Assembly (NCBI RefSeq): GCF_004214895.1
Contig: NZ_CP035952.1
Span: 4,350,501 to 4,414,500, forward strand
Direction: 5' to 3'
Origin: Pseudomonas tructae
GTDB lineage: Bacteria > Pseudomonadota > Gammaproteobacteria > Pseudomonadales > Pseudomonadaceae
Length of the DNA stretch: 64,000 bases
The notes under the pieces are model-generated. The model saw only the letters and a program-made list of their open reading frames with translations. It was not told where the DNA came from and did not search any database. Numbering within the stretch: position 1 is the first letter of the stretch; each line of letters starts with the position of its first letter. This document shows positions 45,792 to 54,422 of the stretch, piece by piece. The position numbers and the translations under genes are program-made.

Positions 45792-47921
45792 ATGACCCTG
45801 CCCCGCCCTCGCCTGCCCATGCGCCTGCTTAGCCTGAGCCTGGCGTTGCCGGCCTGGCACAGCCTGGCCCAGGATCGCATCACCCTGGCGCCGGTGCAGG
45901 TGTCCGAAACCTACAGCGAGGGCTATCAGGCCCGCGAGGCTGCGGTCGGCGGCTGGCAGCCGGCGCCTGTGCTGGATACTCCGGCATCGATTGCAGTATT
46001 CAATGAGCAACTGCTCGCCGATCGCCAGGTACGCAAGCTCAGCGAGGTGCTGCAAAGCGACGCCTCGGTCGGTGAAAGCTACGCCCCCATCGGCTACTAC
46101 GAAAACTTCAACGTGCGCGGCTTCGAGCTCAATGCCGCCAGCAGCTACAAGATCAACGGCCAGACCATCGCCGGTGAGCAGAACGTGGCCCTTGAAAACA
46201 AAAAACAAGTAGAGCTGCTCAAGGGCCTTTCGGGCTTGCAAAGCGGCGTAGCGGAACCGGGCGGCCTGATCAACTACGTCACCAAGCGCCCGGAGGAGGT
46301 GCACTCGGTGACGGTGTCGAGCAACGAGCAGGGGGAGCGCTACCTCGCCACCGACCTGGGCGGCTGGTTCGGCAGCCAGCGCCAGTTCGGCCTGCGCGCC
46401 AACCTCGCGCATGAGGACATCCGCTCCTACGTCGATCACGCCGACGGCAAGCGTGATTTCGCCTCCCTGGCGTTCGACTGGCAGATCAACCCCGACGCGG
46501 TGCTGCAACTGGACGCCGAGTACCAGCAGCGTGAGCAGCGTTCAGTGCCCGGCTATCAGTTGCTCGGTGGCAACAGCCTGCCCCACGGCATCGACCCGCA
46601 CGATCGCCTGGCTTACCAGCACTGGGCCAACCCGGTGAGCATCGATTCGCTCAACCTTGGCGGACGCTTCGAATATCGCTTGAGTGACAACTGGACAGGC
46701 ATCGTCAGCGCCTCGCGCAGCAAGGTGGTGATCGATGACTACAGCTCGTTTGCCTGGGGTTCGAGCGAGGGTGCCCACTTCAGTGAAGCAGGCGACTATG
46801 ACATCTATGACTACCGCAGCCCCGACGACACACGGCGCACCGACGAGGCCCAGGTGACGCTCAATGGCCGCTTCGATACCCAGGGTATTGGCCATGAACT
46901 GACTGTTGGCAGCAGCGCCCAGCGCCGAACCCTCGACCAGCGTCCCTACTTCAATGAGTGGATCGGCAGCGGCAATATCTACCAACAAACACCAGCGCTT
47001 GACCCGTCCGAGAAGTCGCCTGGCCACAGCACGCGCAGGCTCGATAGCCGGCAGTACGGGATATTCGCCAGCGATCGAATCAGCCTCAATGATCACTGGC
47101 AAACCGTGCTGGGCGCGCGCCTGGTACGCCTGGATGAAAAGACCTTTGCCGAAGACGGTAGCCCCAGCCGCCACACCCGTGACTATCAACTGCTACCCAA
47201 CGCCGCGCTGATCTACAAACCACGTGCTGACATCTCGCTGTACACCAGCTACAGCAAAGGATTGTCTGCCGGCGGTACTGCCCCCTGGTTTACCAGCAAC
47301 AGCGCGCAGATCCTGGCCCCGACCCTGTCCCATCAATTGGAGGTCGGCATCAAGCGCGACTGGCAGCGCCTGAGCCTGAGCGCAGCCCTGTTCCAGCTGC
47401 GTCAGGCCTATCAGTATTCACAACCTGACGGTGCGGGTCATTTCACCTATGTGCAGCAAGGCCAGCAAAAGAACATCGGCCTGGAACTGGGCGCCAGCGG
47501 CTGGCTGACCTCGAACCTGCAGGTCAATGCCAGCGCCGCCGCAATTCGGGCACGGGTCAAGAACAGCGGCACGGCGGATTTTGAAGATCATCAAGCGCTG
47601 AACGTACCGAACTTCCGTGCTGCCGTGCAGGCCGACTACAGTCTGCCGGTTGCGGGCCTGGCCCTGCTCGGCGGGGCGCGCTACAGCGCCAGCAAGTACG
47701 CCAACCAGGCGGGCACGGTGGCAGTGGGCAGCTACGCGGTGTTTGACCTGGGCAGTCGCTACAGCACCCGGATTGGCGGCTACGACACGGTGCTGCGACT
47801 GATGGTGGATAACGTCTTCGATAAACGCTACTGGCGCGATGCCGGGGAGTATCTGGGGGATGGCTATCTGTTTCAGGGGGCGCCACGGACAGCGCGGGTT
47901 TCAGCTTCCATGAGTTTCTGA
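45792..47921 (+). CDS. TonB-dependent siderophore receptor
   Basis: The 709-residue outer-membrane receptor has a signal peptide (MTLPRPRLPMRLLSLSLALP, cleaved near SLAQ at 27), a TonB box-like ITLAPVQV, a plug domain (DTPASIAVFNEQLLADRQV to about residue 160, with GLSGLQSGVAEPGGLINYVTKRP) and a 22-strand barrel ending in TARVSASMSF. There is no N-terminal signalling extension, so no surface-signalling sigma system is expected. The ATG at 45792 follows AAGGAGC. No Fur box or siderophore genes are adjacent, so the ligand is unknown. Confidence 0.9.
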   Translation: MTLPRPRLPMRLLSLSLALPAWHSLAQDRITLAPVQVSETYSEGYQAREAAVGGWQPAPVLDTPASIAVFNEQLLADRQVRKLSEVLQSDASVGESYAPIGYYENFNVRGFELNAASSYKINGQTIAGEQNVALENKKQVELLKGLSGLQSGVAEPGGLINYVTKRPEEVHSVTVSSNEQGERYLATDLGGWFGSQRQFGLRANLAHEDIRSYVDHADGKRDFASLAFDWQINPDAVLQLDAEYQQREQRSVPGYQLLGGNSLPHGIDPHDRLAYQHWANPVSIDSLNLGGRFEYRLSDNWTGIVSASRSKVVIDDYSSFAWGSSEGAHFSEAGDYDIYDYRSPDDTRRTDEAQVTLNGRFDTQGIGHELTVGSSAQRRTLDQRPYFNEWIGSGNIYQQTPALDPSEKSPGHSTRRLDSRQYGIFASDRISLNDHWQTVLGARLVRLDEKTFAEDGSPSRHTRDYQLLPNAALIYKPRADISLYTSYSKGLSAGGTAPWFTSNSAQILAPTLSHQLEVGIKRDWQRLSLSAALFQLRQAYQYSQPDGAGHFTYVQQGQQKNIGLELGASGWLTSNLQVNASAAAIRARVKNSGTADFEDHQALNVPNFRAAVQADYSLPVAGLALLGGARYSASKYANQAGTVAVGSYAVFDLGSRYSTRIGGYDTVLRLMVDNVFDKRYWRDAGEYLGDGYLFQGAPRTARVSASMSF

Positions 47922-47929
47922 GGGTCCTA

Positions 47930-47993
47930 TCGCGGGGCAAGCCCGCTCCCACAGGTTCAACATCCAAACTGTGGGAGCGGGCTTGACCCGCGA
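47930..47993. repeat. REP pair (inverted, REPIN-like)
   Basis: TCGCGGGGCAAGCCCGCTCC and its near-complement GGAGCGGGCTTGACCCGCGA enclose a 24-nt centre that itself pairs at its ends (CCACAG with CTGTGG). It is located between convergent stop codons of the receptor gene and the acidic protein gene. Confidence 0.9.
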
Positions 47994-48007
47994 TGAAGAC
48001 AGCGCCA

Positions 48008-48523
48008 TCAGAACGGCTCACTACCCTCACGAATCTCCACTTCCAGTACCTCGCCCAGCTCGACCAGGCGCGCCGCCACATCCGCAGGGGTGATGAAACC
48101 GCTGTAGCAGTCGCCGTCGGTGGACCAGTTCCACAACACCAGGCCCTGCTTGTGCAGTTCGTCGTGAGCAATGACCATCAGCTCCGGTACTGTGGTGCCT
48201 TCGAGGAAGTCTTCATCTTCCGCGTCCTCGACACCGAAAGTGACTTCGGCATCGCGCGCCTGCGCCAGCTCCTGCACGCTCTGCACGAACGACTCGGTGT
48301 CCTTCCAATCGACAAAGAACACCGACTCCCAGTCAGCCACGTCCTTGACAATCCACATCAGTTGCTGCGGATCGTCCTCGAACTCTTCGGCGTCATCTTC
48401 ATCCAGCTCGACCTCGCGCAGGGCCTGCACGTGCTGGCTGGCCATTTCGGCCGTCGGGCTGATCAAGGTCAGCAGTTGTTCTGCGGCAAGGATCTGCGCT
48501 TTGGTGAAACATTCTTTGAGCAT
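48008..48523 (-). CDS. Acidic protein of unknown function (possibly DUF6630-like)
   Basis: This 171-residue protein is strongly acidic (LDEDDAEEFEDDP; VEDAEDEDFLEG) with tryptophan-rich segments (DWESVFFVDWKDT, LVLWNWSTDGDCYSGF). The second half resembles the DUF6630 layout, but I cannot confirm this. The ATG at 48523 is preferred because AAAGGA sits 8 nt upstream; an ATG at 48532 is too close to it. It lies between a REP pair and a terminator of the tRNA-Ser gene. Confidence 0.7.
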   Translation of the reverse strand: MLKECFTKAQILAAEQLLTLISPTAEMASQHVQALREVELDEDDAEEFEDDPQQLMWIVKDVADWESVFFVDWKDTESFVQSVQELAQARDAEVTFGVEDAEDEDFLEGTTVPELMVIAHDELHKQGLVLWNWSTDGDCYSGFITPADVAARLVELGEVLEVEIREGSEPF

Positions 48524-48551
48524 CTGAAACATCCTTTTTCATGGGCAAAAC

Positions 48552-48586
48552 AAAAAGCCCCCGGCCTTGTTCAGGTCGGGGGCTTT
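48552..48586 (-). terminator. Terminator of the tRNA-Ser gene
   Basis: The stem AAAAGCCCCCG / CGGGGGCTTTT (arms at about 48552-48562 and 48576-48586) gives TTTTTG on the minus strand after the hairpin, 9 nt past the tRNA end. Confidence 0.88.
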
Positions 48587-48594
48587 TCTAGATA

Positions 48595-48685
48595 TGGCGG
48601 TGAAGAAGGGATTCGAACCCTTGATACAGTTTCCTGTATACACACTTTCCAGGCGTGCTCCTTCAGCCACTCGGACACTTCACCG
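48595..48685 (-). tRNA. tRNA-Ser (GGA)
   Basis: A 91-nt tRNA with encoded CCA. The acceptor is CGGTGAA, the anticodon loop CTGGAAA reads GGA, a long variable arm is present (TGTATACAGGAAACTGTATC) and the T loop is GTTCGAATC. It is a class II tRNA, as expected for serine. Confidence 0.98.
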
Positions 48686-48721
48686 TTTCTCTTCAAGCTA
48701 TTCAGCCTGTCGAGGCGCGCT

Positions 48722-48750
48722 AATGTAGTCGAAAGAGGTTCTGATGGCAA
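48722..48750 (-). promoter_or_regulatory. Promoter of tRNA-Ser
   Basis: On the minus strand TTGCCA (48750-48745) and TACATT (48727-48722) are 17 nt apart, followed by the GC-rich discriminator AGCGCGCC, as in the other tRNA promoter of the window. Confidence 0.75.
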
Positions 48751-48973
48751 AGGTTTTTTTCAGAATTTTCATGTGCTTAAGCCAATCAGGCAAAAAAACC
48801 GAGCACGCAGGGCAAAGCCGCCATTCTCTGGCGTGCTTTGGTAGCCCGGTTCTGCCCGGGCCCGCCAGACAAGGCAAGCGCCTTGCAGGCTGACCGGCCA
48901 GTCAGTCACAGCGCTTTACCTGGGGCACTTGCCTGAGTAACGTCTGCCCCACTCTCCCTAAAGGAACCCTGTC

Positions 48974-49663
48974 ATGAGTGAGCTGATTACCTACCACCTC
49001 GAAGACGGCATTGCGACCCTGACCCTGAACAACGGCAAGGTCAACGCCATCTCGCCTGACGTCATCCAGGCCTTCAATGCCGCCCTCGACCAGGCCGTGC
49101 AAGACCGCGCGGTGGTAATCATCACCGGCCAACCGGGCATTCTCTCCGGTGGCTATGATCTGAAAGTCATGACCGCCGGCCCCAAGGAAGCCGTCAGCCT
49201 GGTCACCGCAGGTTCGACCCTGGCCCGGCGCATGCTCTCGCACCCCTTCCCGATCATCGTCGCCTGCCCGGGCCACGCCGTGGCCAAAGGCGCGTTCCTG
49301 TTGCTCTCGGCCGACTACCGTATCGGCGTCGAAGGCCCGTTCAGCATCGGCCTGAACGAAGTGCAGATCGGCATGACCATGCACCACGCCGGCATCGAAC
49401 TGGCCCGTGATCGCCTGCGTCGCTCGGCGTTCCACCGCTCGGTGATCAACGCCGAAATGTTCGACCCGCTCAACGCTGTGGACGCCGGCTTCCTCGACAA
49501 GGTAGTGCCCATTGAACAGCTGCAGGAAACTGCGCTGGCGGCGGCACGCCAGTTGAAGAAGATCAACATGAACGCCCACAAGCACACCAAGCTCAAGGTG
49601 CGCAAAGCACTGCTGGATATCCTCGACGACGCGATCATGCGCGACCAGGAACACCTGGGCTGA
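48974..49663 (+). CDS. Crotonase / enoyl-CoA hydratase family protein
   Basis: The 229-residue protein has the crotonase fold: LTLNNGKVNAISPDVI at the N-terminus, the first oxyanion-hole segment ILSGGYDLK near residue 56 and the second region CPGHAVAKGAFLLLSADYRI near 100-118. In classical hydratases two glutamates are catalytic; here they are not clearly conserved, so the activity is uncertain. The length is somewhat short for the family. A PAO1 counterpart is PA2841 (from memory). Confidence 0.88.
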   Translation: MSELITYHLEDGIATLTLNNGKVNAISPDVIQAFNAALDQAVQDRAVVIITGQPGILSGGYDLKVMTAGPKEAVSLVTAGSTLARRMLSHPFPIIVACPGHAVAKGAFLLLSADYRIGVEGPFSIGLNEVQIGMTMHHAGIELARDRLRRSAFHRSVINAEMFDPLNAVDAGFLDKVVPIEQLQETALAAARQLKKINMNAHKHTKLKVRKALLDILDDAIMRDQEHLG

Positions 49664-49672
49664 CCCCTACCA

Positions 49673-49706
49673 AGGCCTGATTGCAACTAATTGTGTAATC
49701 AGGCCT
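49673..49706 (+). terminator. Hairpin after the crotonase gene
   Basis: AGGCCTGATT and AATCAGGCCT form a 10-bp perfect stem with a 14-nt loop, 10 nt past the stop codon. No T run follows. Confidence 0.5.
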
Positions 49707-49784
49707 GCCGACCCCAATGAGCGTTTGCCGATAGAAGTGCACATCCGTACACTGCGCCGCGTTTGCCAGCTATGAGTCGTACGA

Positions 49785-50507
49785 ATGCTCTTTCTTATCC
49801 GCATGTTCCTGTTGGGGCTGCATTTTCTCCTGGCCGGTGTTCTCGGTGTGCTGGTTGGCCTGTGCCGACCGTTCAACCCGGACAACAGCCGAATCTGTGC
49901 GCGCCTCTATGGCCTGCCTGCCACCTGGTTGATGCGCATCGAGATCAAGGCCGAAGTCGGCCCGCTGTTTGACCAGCCGCCCGGTTGCGTGATCATTGCC
50001 AACCACCAGTCCAACCACGATCTGTTCGTGCTCGGCCACGTGGTTCCGCGGCGCACCGTGTGCATCGGCAAAAAAAGCCTGAAATGGGTCCCGCTGTTTG
50101 GCCAGTTGTTCTGGCTGGGCGGCAATGTCCTGGTCGATCGTGGCAACGCCTATCAGGCGCGCCGGGCGATGCAGACCACCACCCGCACCCTGAGCGAAGA
50201 CAACACCTCGATCTGGGTCTTCCCGGAAGGCACGCGCAACCCGGGCGAACAGTTGATTCCCTTCAAGAAAGGCGCCTTCCATATGGCCGTCGAGGCCGGT
50301 GTGCCGATCGTGCCGGTGTGCGTCAGCCGCTACGCCAGTCGCCTGAGCCTCAACGGCTGGCGCCGCAGCAAGGTGATCATCCGTTCGCTGGCGCCGATTG
50401 CCACCAGCGGCCTCACCCAGCAGGACGTGCCGGCCCTGGCCGAACAGTGCCGCCTGCAGATGCAGCAGTGCATCGATCGCATGGAAGGTGAATTGACCCT
50501 GGTGTGA
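49785..50507 (+). CDS. plsC: 1-acylglycerol-3-phosphate acyltransferase (PlsC family)
   Basis: The 240-residue membrane protein has an N-terminal helix (about residues 3-27), the catalytic NHQSNHD (His74, Asp79) and the substrate motif FPEGTRN at about 146-152, with PIVPVCVS as motif IV. It makes phosphatidic acid from lysophosphatidic acid. Several PlsC paralogues are usual in pseudomonads, so it may be a specialised copy. Confidence 0.93.
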   Translation: MLFLIRMFLLGLHFLLAGVLGVLVGLCRPFNPDNSRICARLYGLPATWLMRIEIKAEVGPLFDQPPGCVIIANHQSNHDLFVLGHVVPRRTVCIGKKSLKWVPLFGQLFWLGGNVLVDRGNAYQARRAMQTTTRTLSEDNTSIWVFPEGTRNPGEQLIPFKKGAFHMAVEAGVPIVPVCVSRYASRLSLNGWRRSKVIIRSLAPIATSGLTQQDVPALAEQCRLQMQQCIDRMEGELTLV

Positions 50508-50572
50508 ACGGTTGCCGAATCGTGCCGGTCAGCCCAAGCTACTGGCACGGTTAATTGAAGAAGCGGACAACC

Positions 50573-51544
50573 ATGGGTCGAGTCGTTGCAGCGGCGGTGT
50601 ACAGCGCCGGCAGAAAGGTCACCAACATCAGCCTCGACGAAGGCAGCCAGTGGGCAAGCAAACCCGGGCATTTCGTCTGGATCGGCCTGGAAGAGCCCAA
50701 CGCCCAGGAGCTGGCCAACCTGCAACGCCAGTTCAACCTGCATGAGCTGGCCATCGAGGACGCGCTGGAAAAACACAGCCGGCCCAAGCTCGAGACTTTC
50801 GGCGATGCCCTGTTCATCGTCACCTATTCGCCGGTGCGCCATGAAGGCAAGCTGGAGTTCATCGAAACCCATATCTTCGCCGGCAACGGCTACATCATCA
50901 CCGCGCGCAACGGTCACTCGAAATCCTACGCCCTGGTGCGCCAGCGCTGCGAGGCCCGGCCGCTGCTGCTTGAGCACGGCGAAGACTTCGTGCTTTACGC
51001 CCTGCTCGACTTTGTCACCGAAAACTATCAGCCGGTCAGCGAAGCCATTCATGGCGAGATCGAGGAGCTGGAGCAAAGCGTACTCAGCGGCTCGCTCAAG
51101 GAAGAAGACATCCAGCGCATCCACAGCTTGCGCCGCGACATCCTGCGCCTGCGCCGCTACGTGGCGCCGATGGTCGAGGTCAGCGAAGAACTGCAGCGCC
51201 TGACCTTCCCGTTTATCGACAAGAACATGCGCCCATACTTTCGCGATGTGCAGATCCACGTCACCCGGCAGATGGAAGACCTGGCCGGGATTCGCGATAT
51301 CGCCAGCCAGACCATCGAGATCGGCATGCTGCTGGAGTCGTCACGCCAGAGCATCGTGCAGCGCAAATTCGCCGCCTGGGCGGCAATCCTGGCGTTCCCC
51401 ACGGCAGTGGCGGGGATCTACGGGATGAACTTCCAGAACATGCCGGAACTGGGCTGGCACTACGGCTACTTTGCCGTGCTGGGCGGGATCGCCGTGGGTT
51501 GCACGGCGCTGTATGCCAGCTTCAAGCGCTCCGGCTGGCTATAG
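50573..51544 (+). CDS. CorA family divalent-cation transporter
   Basis: The 323-residue protein has a large cytoplasmic domain and two C-terminal membrane helices. The signature YGMNFQNMPEL is present at the end of the first helix, the GMN filter of CorA channels. CorA paralogues take up Mg2+ or export Zn2+. The ATG at 50573 is chosen over a TTG at 50555. It follows plsC by 65 nt. Confidence 0.93.
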   Translation: MGRVVAAAVYSAGRKVTNISLDEGSQWASKPGHFVWIGLEEPNAQELANLQRQFNLHELAIEDALEKHSRPKLETFGDALFIVTYSPVRHEGKLEFIETHIFAGNGYIITARNGHSKSYALVRQRCEARPLLLEHGEDFVLYALLDFVTENYQPVSEAIHGEIEELEQSVLSGSLKEEDIQRIHSLRRDILRLRRYVAPMVEVSEELQRLTFPFIDKNMRPYFRDVQIHVTRQMEDLAGIRDIASQTIEIGMLLESSRQSIVQRKFAAWAAILAFPTAVAGIYGMNFQNMPELGWHYGYFAVLGGIAVGCTALYASFKRSGWL

Positions 51545-51550
51545 CGGCAG

Positions 51551-51575
51551 GCCTCAGGCCGAACTGCCCTGAGGC
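51551..51575. terminator. Hairpin shared by corA and the amidotransferase gene
   Basis: GCCTCAGG and CCTGAGGC form an 8-bp stem. It begins 7 nt after the corA stop and lies partly inside the last codons of the convergent amidotransferase gene, so a coding end doubles as a terminator-like hairpin. No T run is present. Confidence 0.4.
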
Positions 51576-52282
51576 TTGTGCGCCACGAAGCGCATCATCC
51601 ACTCGGCCACGGTAATGCCCTGGTGCTCGTGCGCCAGGCTGTCGAGGCCCTTGCGGTAGACCTCCTGACCGAGGCTATCCTGGCGCAATTCAAGCAGCGC
51701 CCGCGAATAGTCGTGGATGAACTCCGGGTGGCCCTGGAAGCACAGCACCTGGTCGCCAATGTGATAGGCGGCGTTGGGGCAGAAATCGCTGGAGGCGATC
51801 ACCGTGGCGTTTTCCGGCAGGCGGGTGACCTGGTCCTGATGGCTGATCAGCAAGGTCAGTTCTTCGACCTGCGGGCTCATCCATGGCGCCTTGGCGTTCA
51901 TCAGGTAACGGTGGATGCCCACCCCCCAGCCCTGGTGCGCGCGTTCGCTCTTGCCACCCAAGAGCAGCGCCAGCAACTGATGACCGAAACACACGCCAAG
52001 CAATTTGTCGCCACGCTGATAGCGCTCCAGCAGAAACGCCTTGAGCTTCTCGATCCACGGATCATTGGCGAACGAGTCGGCTTTGCTGCCCGTGACCAGG
52101 TAGGCATCGAACGTCTGGTCATCCTCGGGATACTCGTCGTTCAACACGTTGTAGACGCGAAACTCGGCGGCGATTGGCTGGCGGGTAAACAGCTGCTCGA
52201 ACATCCGTCCGTAGCCCTGATACTGCTCGACCAGCTCCGGTCGCAGGACGTCGGTTTCCAGGATGCAGATGCGTAGCGACAT
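51554..52282 (-). CDS. Class I glutamine amidotransferase-like protein
   Basis: The 242-residue protein has the nucleophile Cys98 in LLGVCFGHQLL and the His-Glu pair in CFQGHPEF. Together they form the GATase class I triad, so it can hydrolyse glutamine or a gamma-glutamyl compound. It stands alone, without a synthase partner, like the gamma-glutamyl hydrolase or GuaA-like domain proteins of pseudomonads. The ATG at 52282 (MSLRICILETD) is used. Confidence 0.9.
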   Translation of the reverse strand: MSLRICILETDVLRPELVEQYQGYGRMFEQLFTRQPIAAEFRVYNVLNDEYPEDDQTFDAYLVTGSKADSFANDPWIEKLKAFLLERYQRGDKLLGVCFGHQLLALLLGGKSERAHQGWGVGIHRYLMNAKAPWMSPQVEELTLLISHQDQVTRLPENATVIASSDFCPNAAYHIGDQVLCFQGHPEFIHDYSRALLELRQDSLGQEVYRKGLDSLAHEHQGITVAEWMMRFVAHKPQGSSA

Positions 52283-52638
52283 AGAGATAGTCCTGAACGA
52301 CAAAGGCGGGATTGCCCCGTAAAGCCTGCCCCGAATCAGCCGCGCAGGCAAGTATGATACTCGGACGAACGGTCATCGACTGTGGATCCACTCGCTGGAG
52401 GCCTGCAAGCGTCTAGCAAGGGAATAACTACGAGATGGCATTAAGCCTCATAGCCAAAAAACATCGAAAAAAAATAAGTACAGACGAAAGCGTTCTAAAG
52501 CACGGGTGACGTTGACCCTAAGGTTAGCTGTATACCCATTAGCAACGGTTCGCGTCTAAACGTTTCGGTGATGTACGCCAGATCGATGACAAGGAAGCCA
52601 CTGGGCACGCAGGAATAACAACAAAAAGGCGGTCAGCC
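52283..52638. other. Intergenic region, no supported gene
   Basis: This 356-nt region separates the leftward amidotransferase gene from the rightward small ORF. A 24-codon basic ORF at 52435 lacks a well-placed ribosome-binding site and is not called. No clear promoter or terminator stands out. Confidence 0.5.
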
Positions 52639-52734
52639 ATGTTCAAACAACACAAAGTACGTCAAGCCGGGCTCATACTTTTTGCCACCACACTGCTGTT
52701 GATCCTGCCGAACCTTTCACGTCTGTTTGGCTGA
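52639..52734 (+). CDS. 31-residue putative membrane micro-protein
   Basis: This short ORF starts at 52639 with AAAGG 9 nt upstream. It encodes a basic N-terminus (MFKQHKVRQAG), a hydrophobic helix (LILFATTLLLILPN) and SRLFG, a pattern like other single-pass micro-proteins. It is absent from longer gene lists because of its size. It lies 86 nt upstream of the cytochrome gene on the same strand and may share its transcript. Confidence 0.5.
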   Translation: MFKQHKVRQAGLILFATTLLLILPNLSRLFG

Positions 52735-52820
52735 GCAGCATGTCCCCCTCCTGGGTCTGTACCTGGCCCAAGCCGGTTGTATACAGGTAATCTGCCGACC
52801 TTGATGGTTGGAGACCGCCC

Positions 52821-53621
52821 ATGCGCCAATATTTGAGCTTGCTGCTCGCCCTGCTCTGCCTGCCCGTCGGGGCCGCGCAATTGACCCTGGACCTGGGCGA
52901 CGGCAGCCGTCAATGGCAGAGCGCCGAACTGCTCGCACACCCGCAGGCGCAGGATATCCAGATCGACAACGATGTTTCCTACAAAAAAACCATGCACTAC
53001 CGTGCGGTGCCGCTGGCGGCACTCTTGCCTGGGGTCAAGGCCGATGATCACCTGCAAGCCATCGCCCTGGATGGCTTCGCCGCCGAGATGCCGGCTGCAC
53101 CCTTGCTCAAGGACGGCCCCGCGCGGGCCTGGCTGGCCATTGAAGACCCTGCGCGGCCCTGGCCACCGCTGGCCAAGGGCAAGCCCGGCGCCGGGCCGTT
53201 TTATCTGGTCTGGACCCACCCGCAAGCCGGACGCATCAGCCCGGAACAGTGGCCCTTCCAGGTCGCCAGCATTCGCCGCCTGGCGGCAGTGGCCGAGCGT
53301 TTCCCGGCCATGCGCCCGGCGCCAGGCCTGGCTGCCAATGACCCGGTCAACCAGGGCTTTGCTGTGTTCCAGAAGAACTGCCTGGCCTGCCATCGCCTCA
53401 ACGGCGCCGGTGACGCCCAGTTCGGACCGGACCTGAACCTGCCGCACAACCCGACCGAATACTTTCAAGCCGACTTCCTGCGCCGCTATATCCGCGACCC
53501 GCAAAGTTTGCGCCAGTGGCCGCAAGCGAAGATGCCCGGCTTTGCCGAGTCGGTGATCAGCGACAGCGAACTGGATGCCCTGCTGGCCTACCTGCGCCAC
53601 ATGGCCACACGCAAGTCCTGA
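52821..53621 (+). CDS. Molybdopterin-like domain fused to cytochrome c
   Basis: The 266-residue exported protein has a signal peptide (MRQYLSLLLALLCLPVGAA), a domain at about 20-150 resembling the oxidoreductase molybdopterin-binding fold (YRAVPLAALLPGV, FYLVWTHPQ) and a C-terminal c-type cytochrome with one heme site CLACH (Cys187, Cys190, His191) and a probable axial Met in AKMPGF. The first domain lacks a cysteine ligand for Mo, so it probably does not bind the cofactor. It is a periplasmic electron-transfer protein of unknown partner. Confidence 0.8.
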   Translation: MRQYLSLLLALLCLPVGAAQLTLDLGDGSRQWQSAELLAHPQAQDIQIDNDVSYKKTMHYRAVPLAALLPGVKADDHLQAIALDGFAAEMPAAPLLKDGPARAWLAIEDPARPWPPLAKGKPGAGPFYLVWTHPQAGRISPEQWPFQVASIRRLAAVAERFPAMRPAPGLAANDPVNQGFAVFQKNCLACHRLNGAGDAQFGPDLNLPHNPTEYFQADFLRRYIRDPQSLRQWPQAKMPGFAESVISDSELDALLAYLRHMATRKS

Positions 53622-53624
53622 TGT

Positions 53625-54422
53625 TTATTGCTGCTGGGCAGTGATCGTCGGCGTCACCAGTACCTTGGCGTGCATCTGTTCAAAGCCACCACCACGGCGC
53701 ATGCCGCGCACCGGACAGGCATCCAGGTAGTCCAGGCCCACCGCCAGCTTCAGGTGCCGTTCGGGCCGGGCCAATTGGTTGGTGACATCAAAGCTGTACC
53801 AGGCATCGTCCAGCCAGGCTTCGGCCCAGGCGTGGCTGGCCATCTGCTGGCTGTCGCTGTCGAACAGGTAGCCGGACACATAGCGCGCCGGCACCCCCAG
53901 GCTGCGCGCGCAGGTGAGAAACGCATGGGTATGGTCCTGGCAAACCCCTGCTCCGCCAGCAAATGCCTGGGCAGCGCTGGTGTCCACAGCGGTGCTGCCG
54001 GGCCGATAGACCATGCGCTGGTTCAGGGCATTCATCAGTTCGATCAGCGCCGAACGATCGCGACGTTTGCGACATTGCTGGCTGGCGAAGGCGCGCAAGG
54101 CTTCATCGGCCTCGGTAAGCCGGGTAAAGCGCAGAAACGGCAGCGGCGACTGCAGTTCGTGCTCCGCTTCACGGCTTTCATCGATGTCCACCAGGCCACG
54201 GGCGCCAATGACCAGGTCGCAATGCGGCTCCTCCAGGCTCAGCACGTGCAGAATATTGCCGAACGGGTCGAGTTGCGCCCGCACCGGGCGCGGCAGCTCC
54301 AAATGCCAGCTGAGCACCTGCTGGCGCTCGCTGTCATGGGGCGTCAGGCGCAGGTACTGGATGCTGGCGCGCACCTGGTCGTCGTAGTGGTAGGCGGTTT
54401 CGTGGCTAATGGTCAGTCTCAT
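53625..54422 (-). CDS. Transglutaminase-like cysteine peptidase
   Basis: The 265-residue protein has a bacterial transglutaminase N-terminal domain (MRLTISHETAYHYDDQVR) and a transglutaminase core with Cys161 (GVCQDHTHAF), His197 (SHAWAE) and Asp212 (FDVTN), the complete catalytic triad. It is the last gene of the operon with alpha-E and ATP-grasp genes and overlaps the former by 4 nt. It probably hydrolyses or transfers an amide bond made by the ATP-grasp enzyme. Confidence 0.93.
   Translation of the reverse strand: MRLTISHETAYHYDDQVRASIQYLRLTPHDSERQQVLSWHLELPRPVRAQLDPFGNILHVLSLEEPHCDLVIGARGLVDIDESREAEHELQSPLPFLRFTRLTEADEALRAFASQQCRKRRDRSALIELMNALNQRMVYRPGSTAVDTSAAQAFAGGAGVCQDHTHAFLTCARSLGVPARYVSGYLFDSDSQQMASHAWAEAWLDDAWYSFDVTNQLARPERHLKLAVGLDYLDACPVRGMRRGGGFEQMHAKVLVTPTITAQQQ

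Noticed and set aside
52435..52509. A 24-codon basic ORF (MALSLIAKKHRKK...) in the amidotransferase upstream gap
   Set aside because: The nearest purine-rich site is about 13 nt upstream and no hydrophobic or conserved pattern supports translation.
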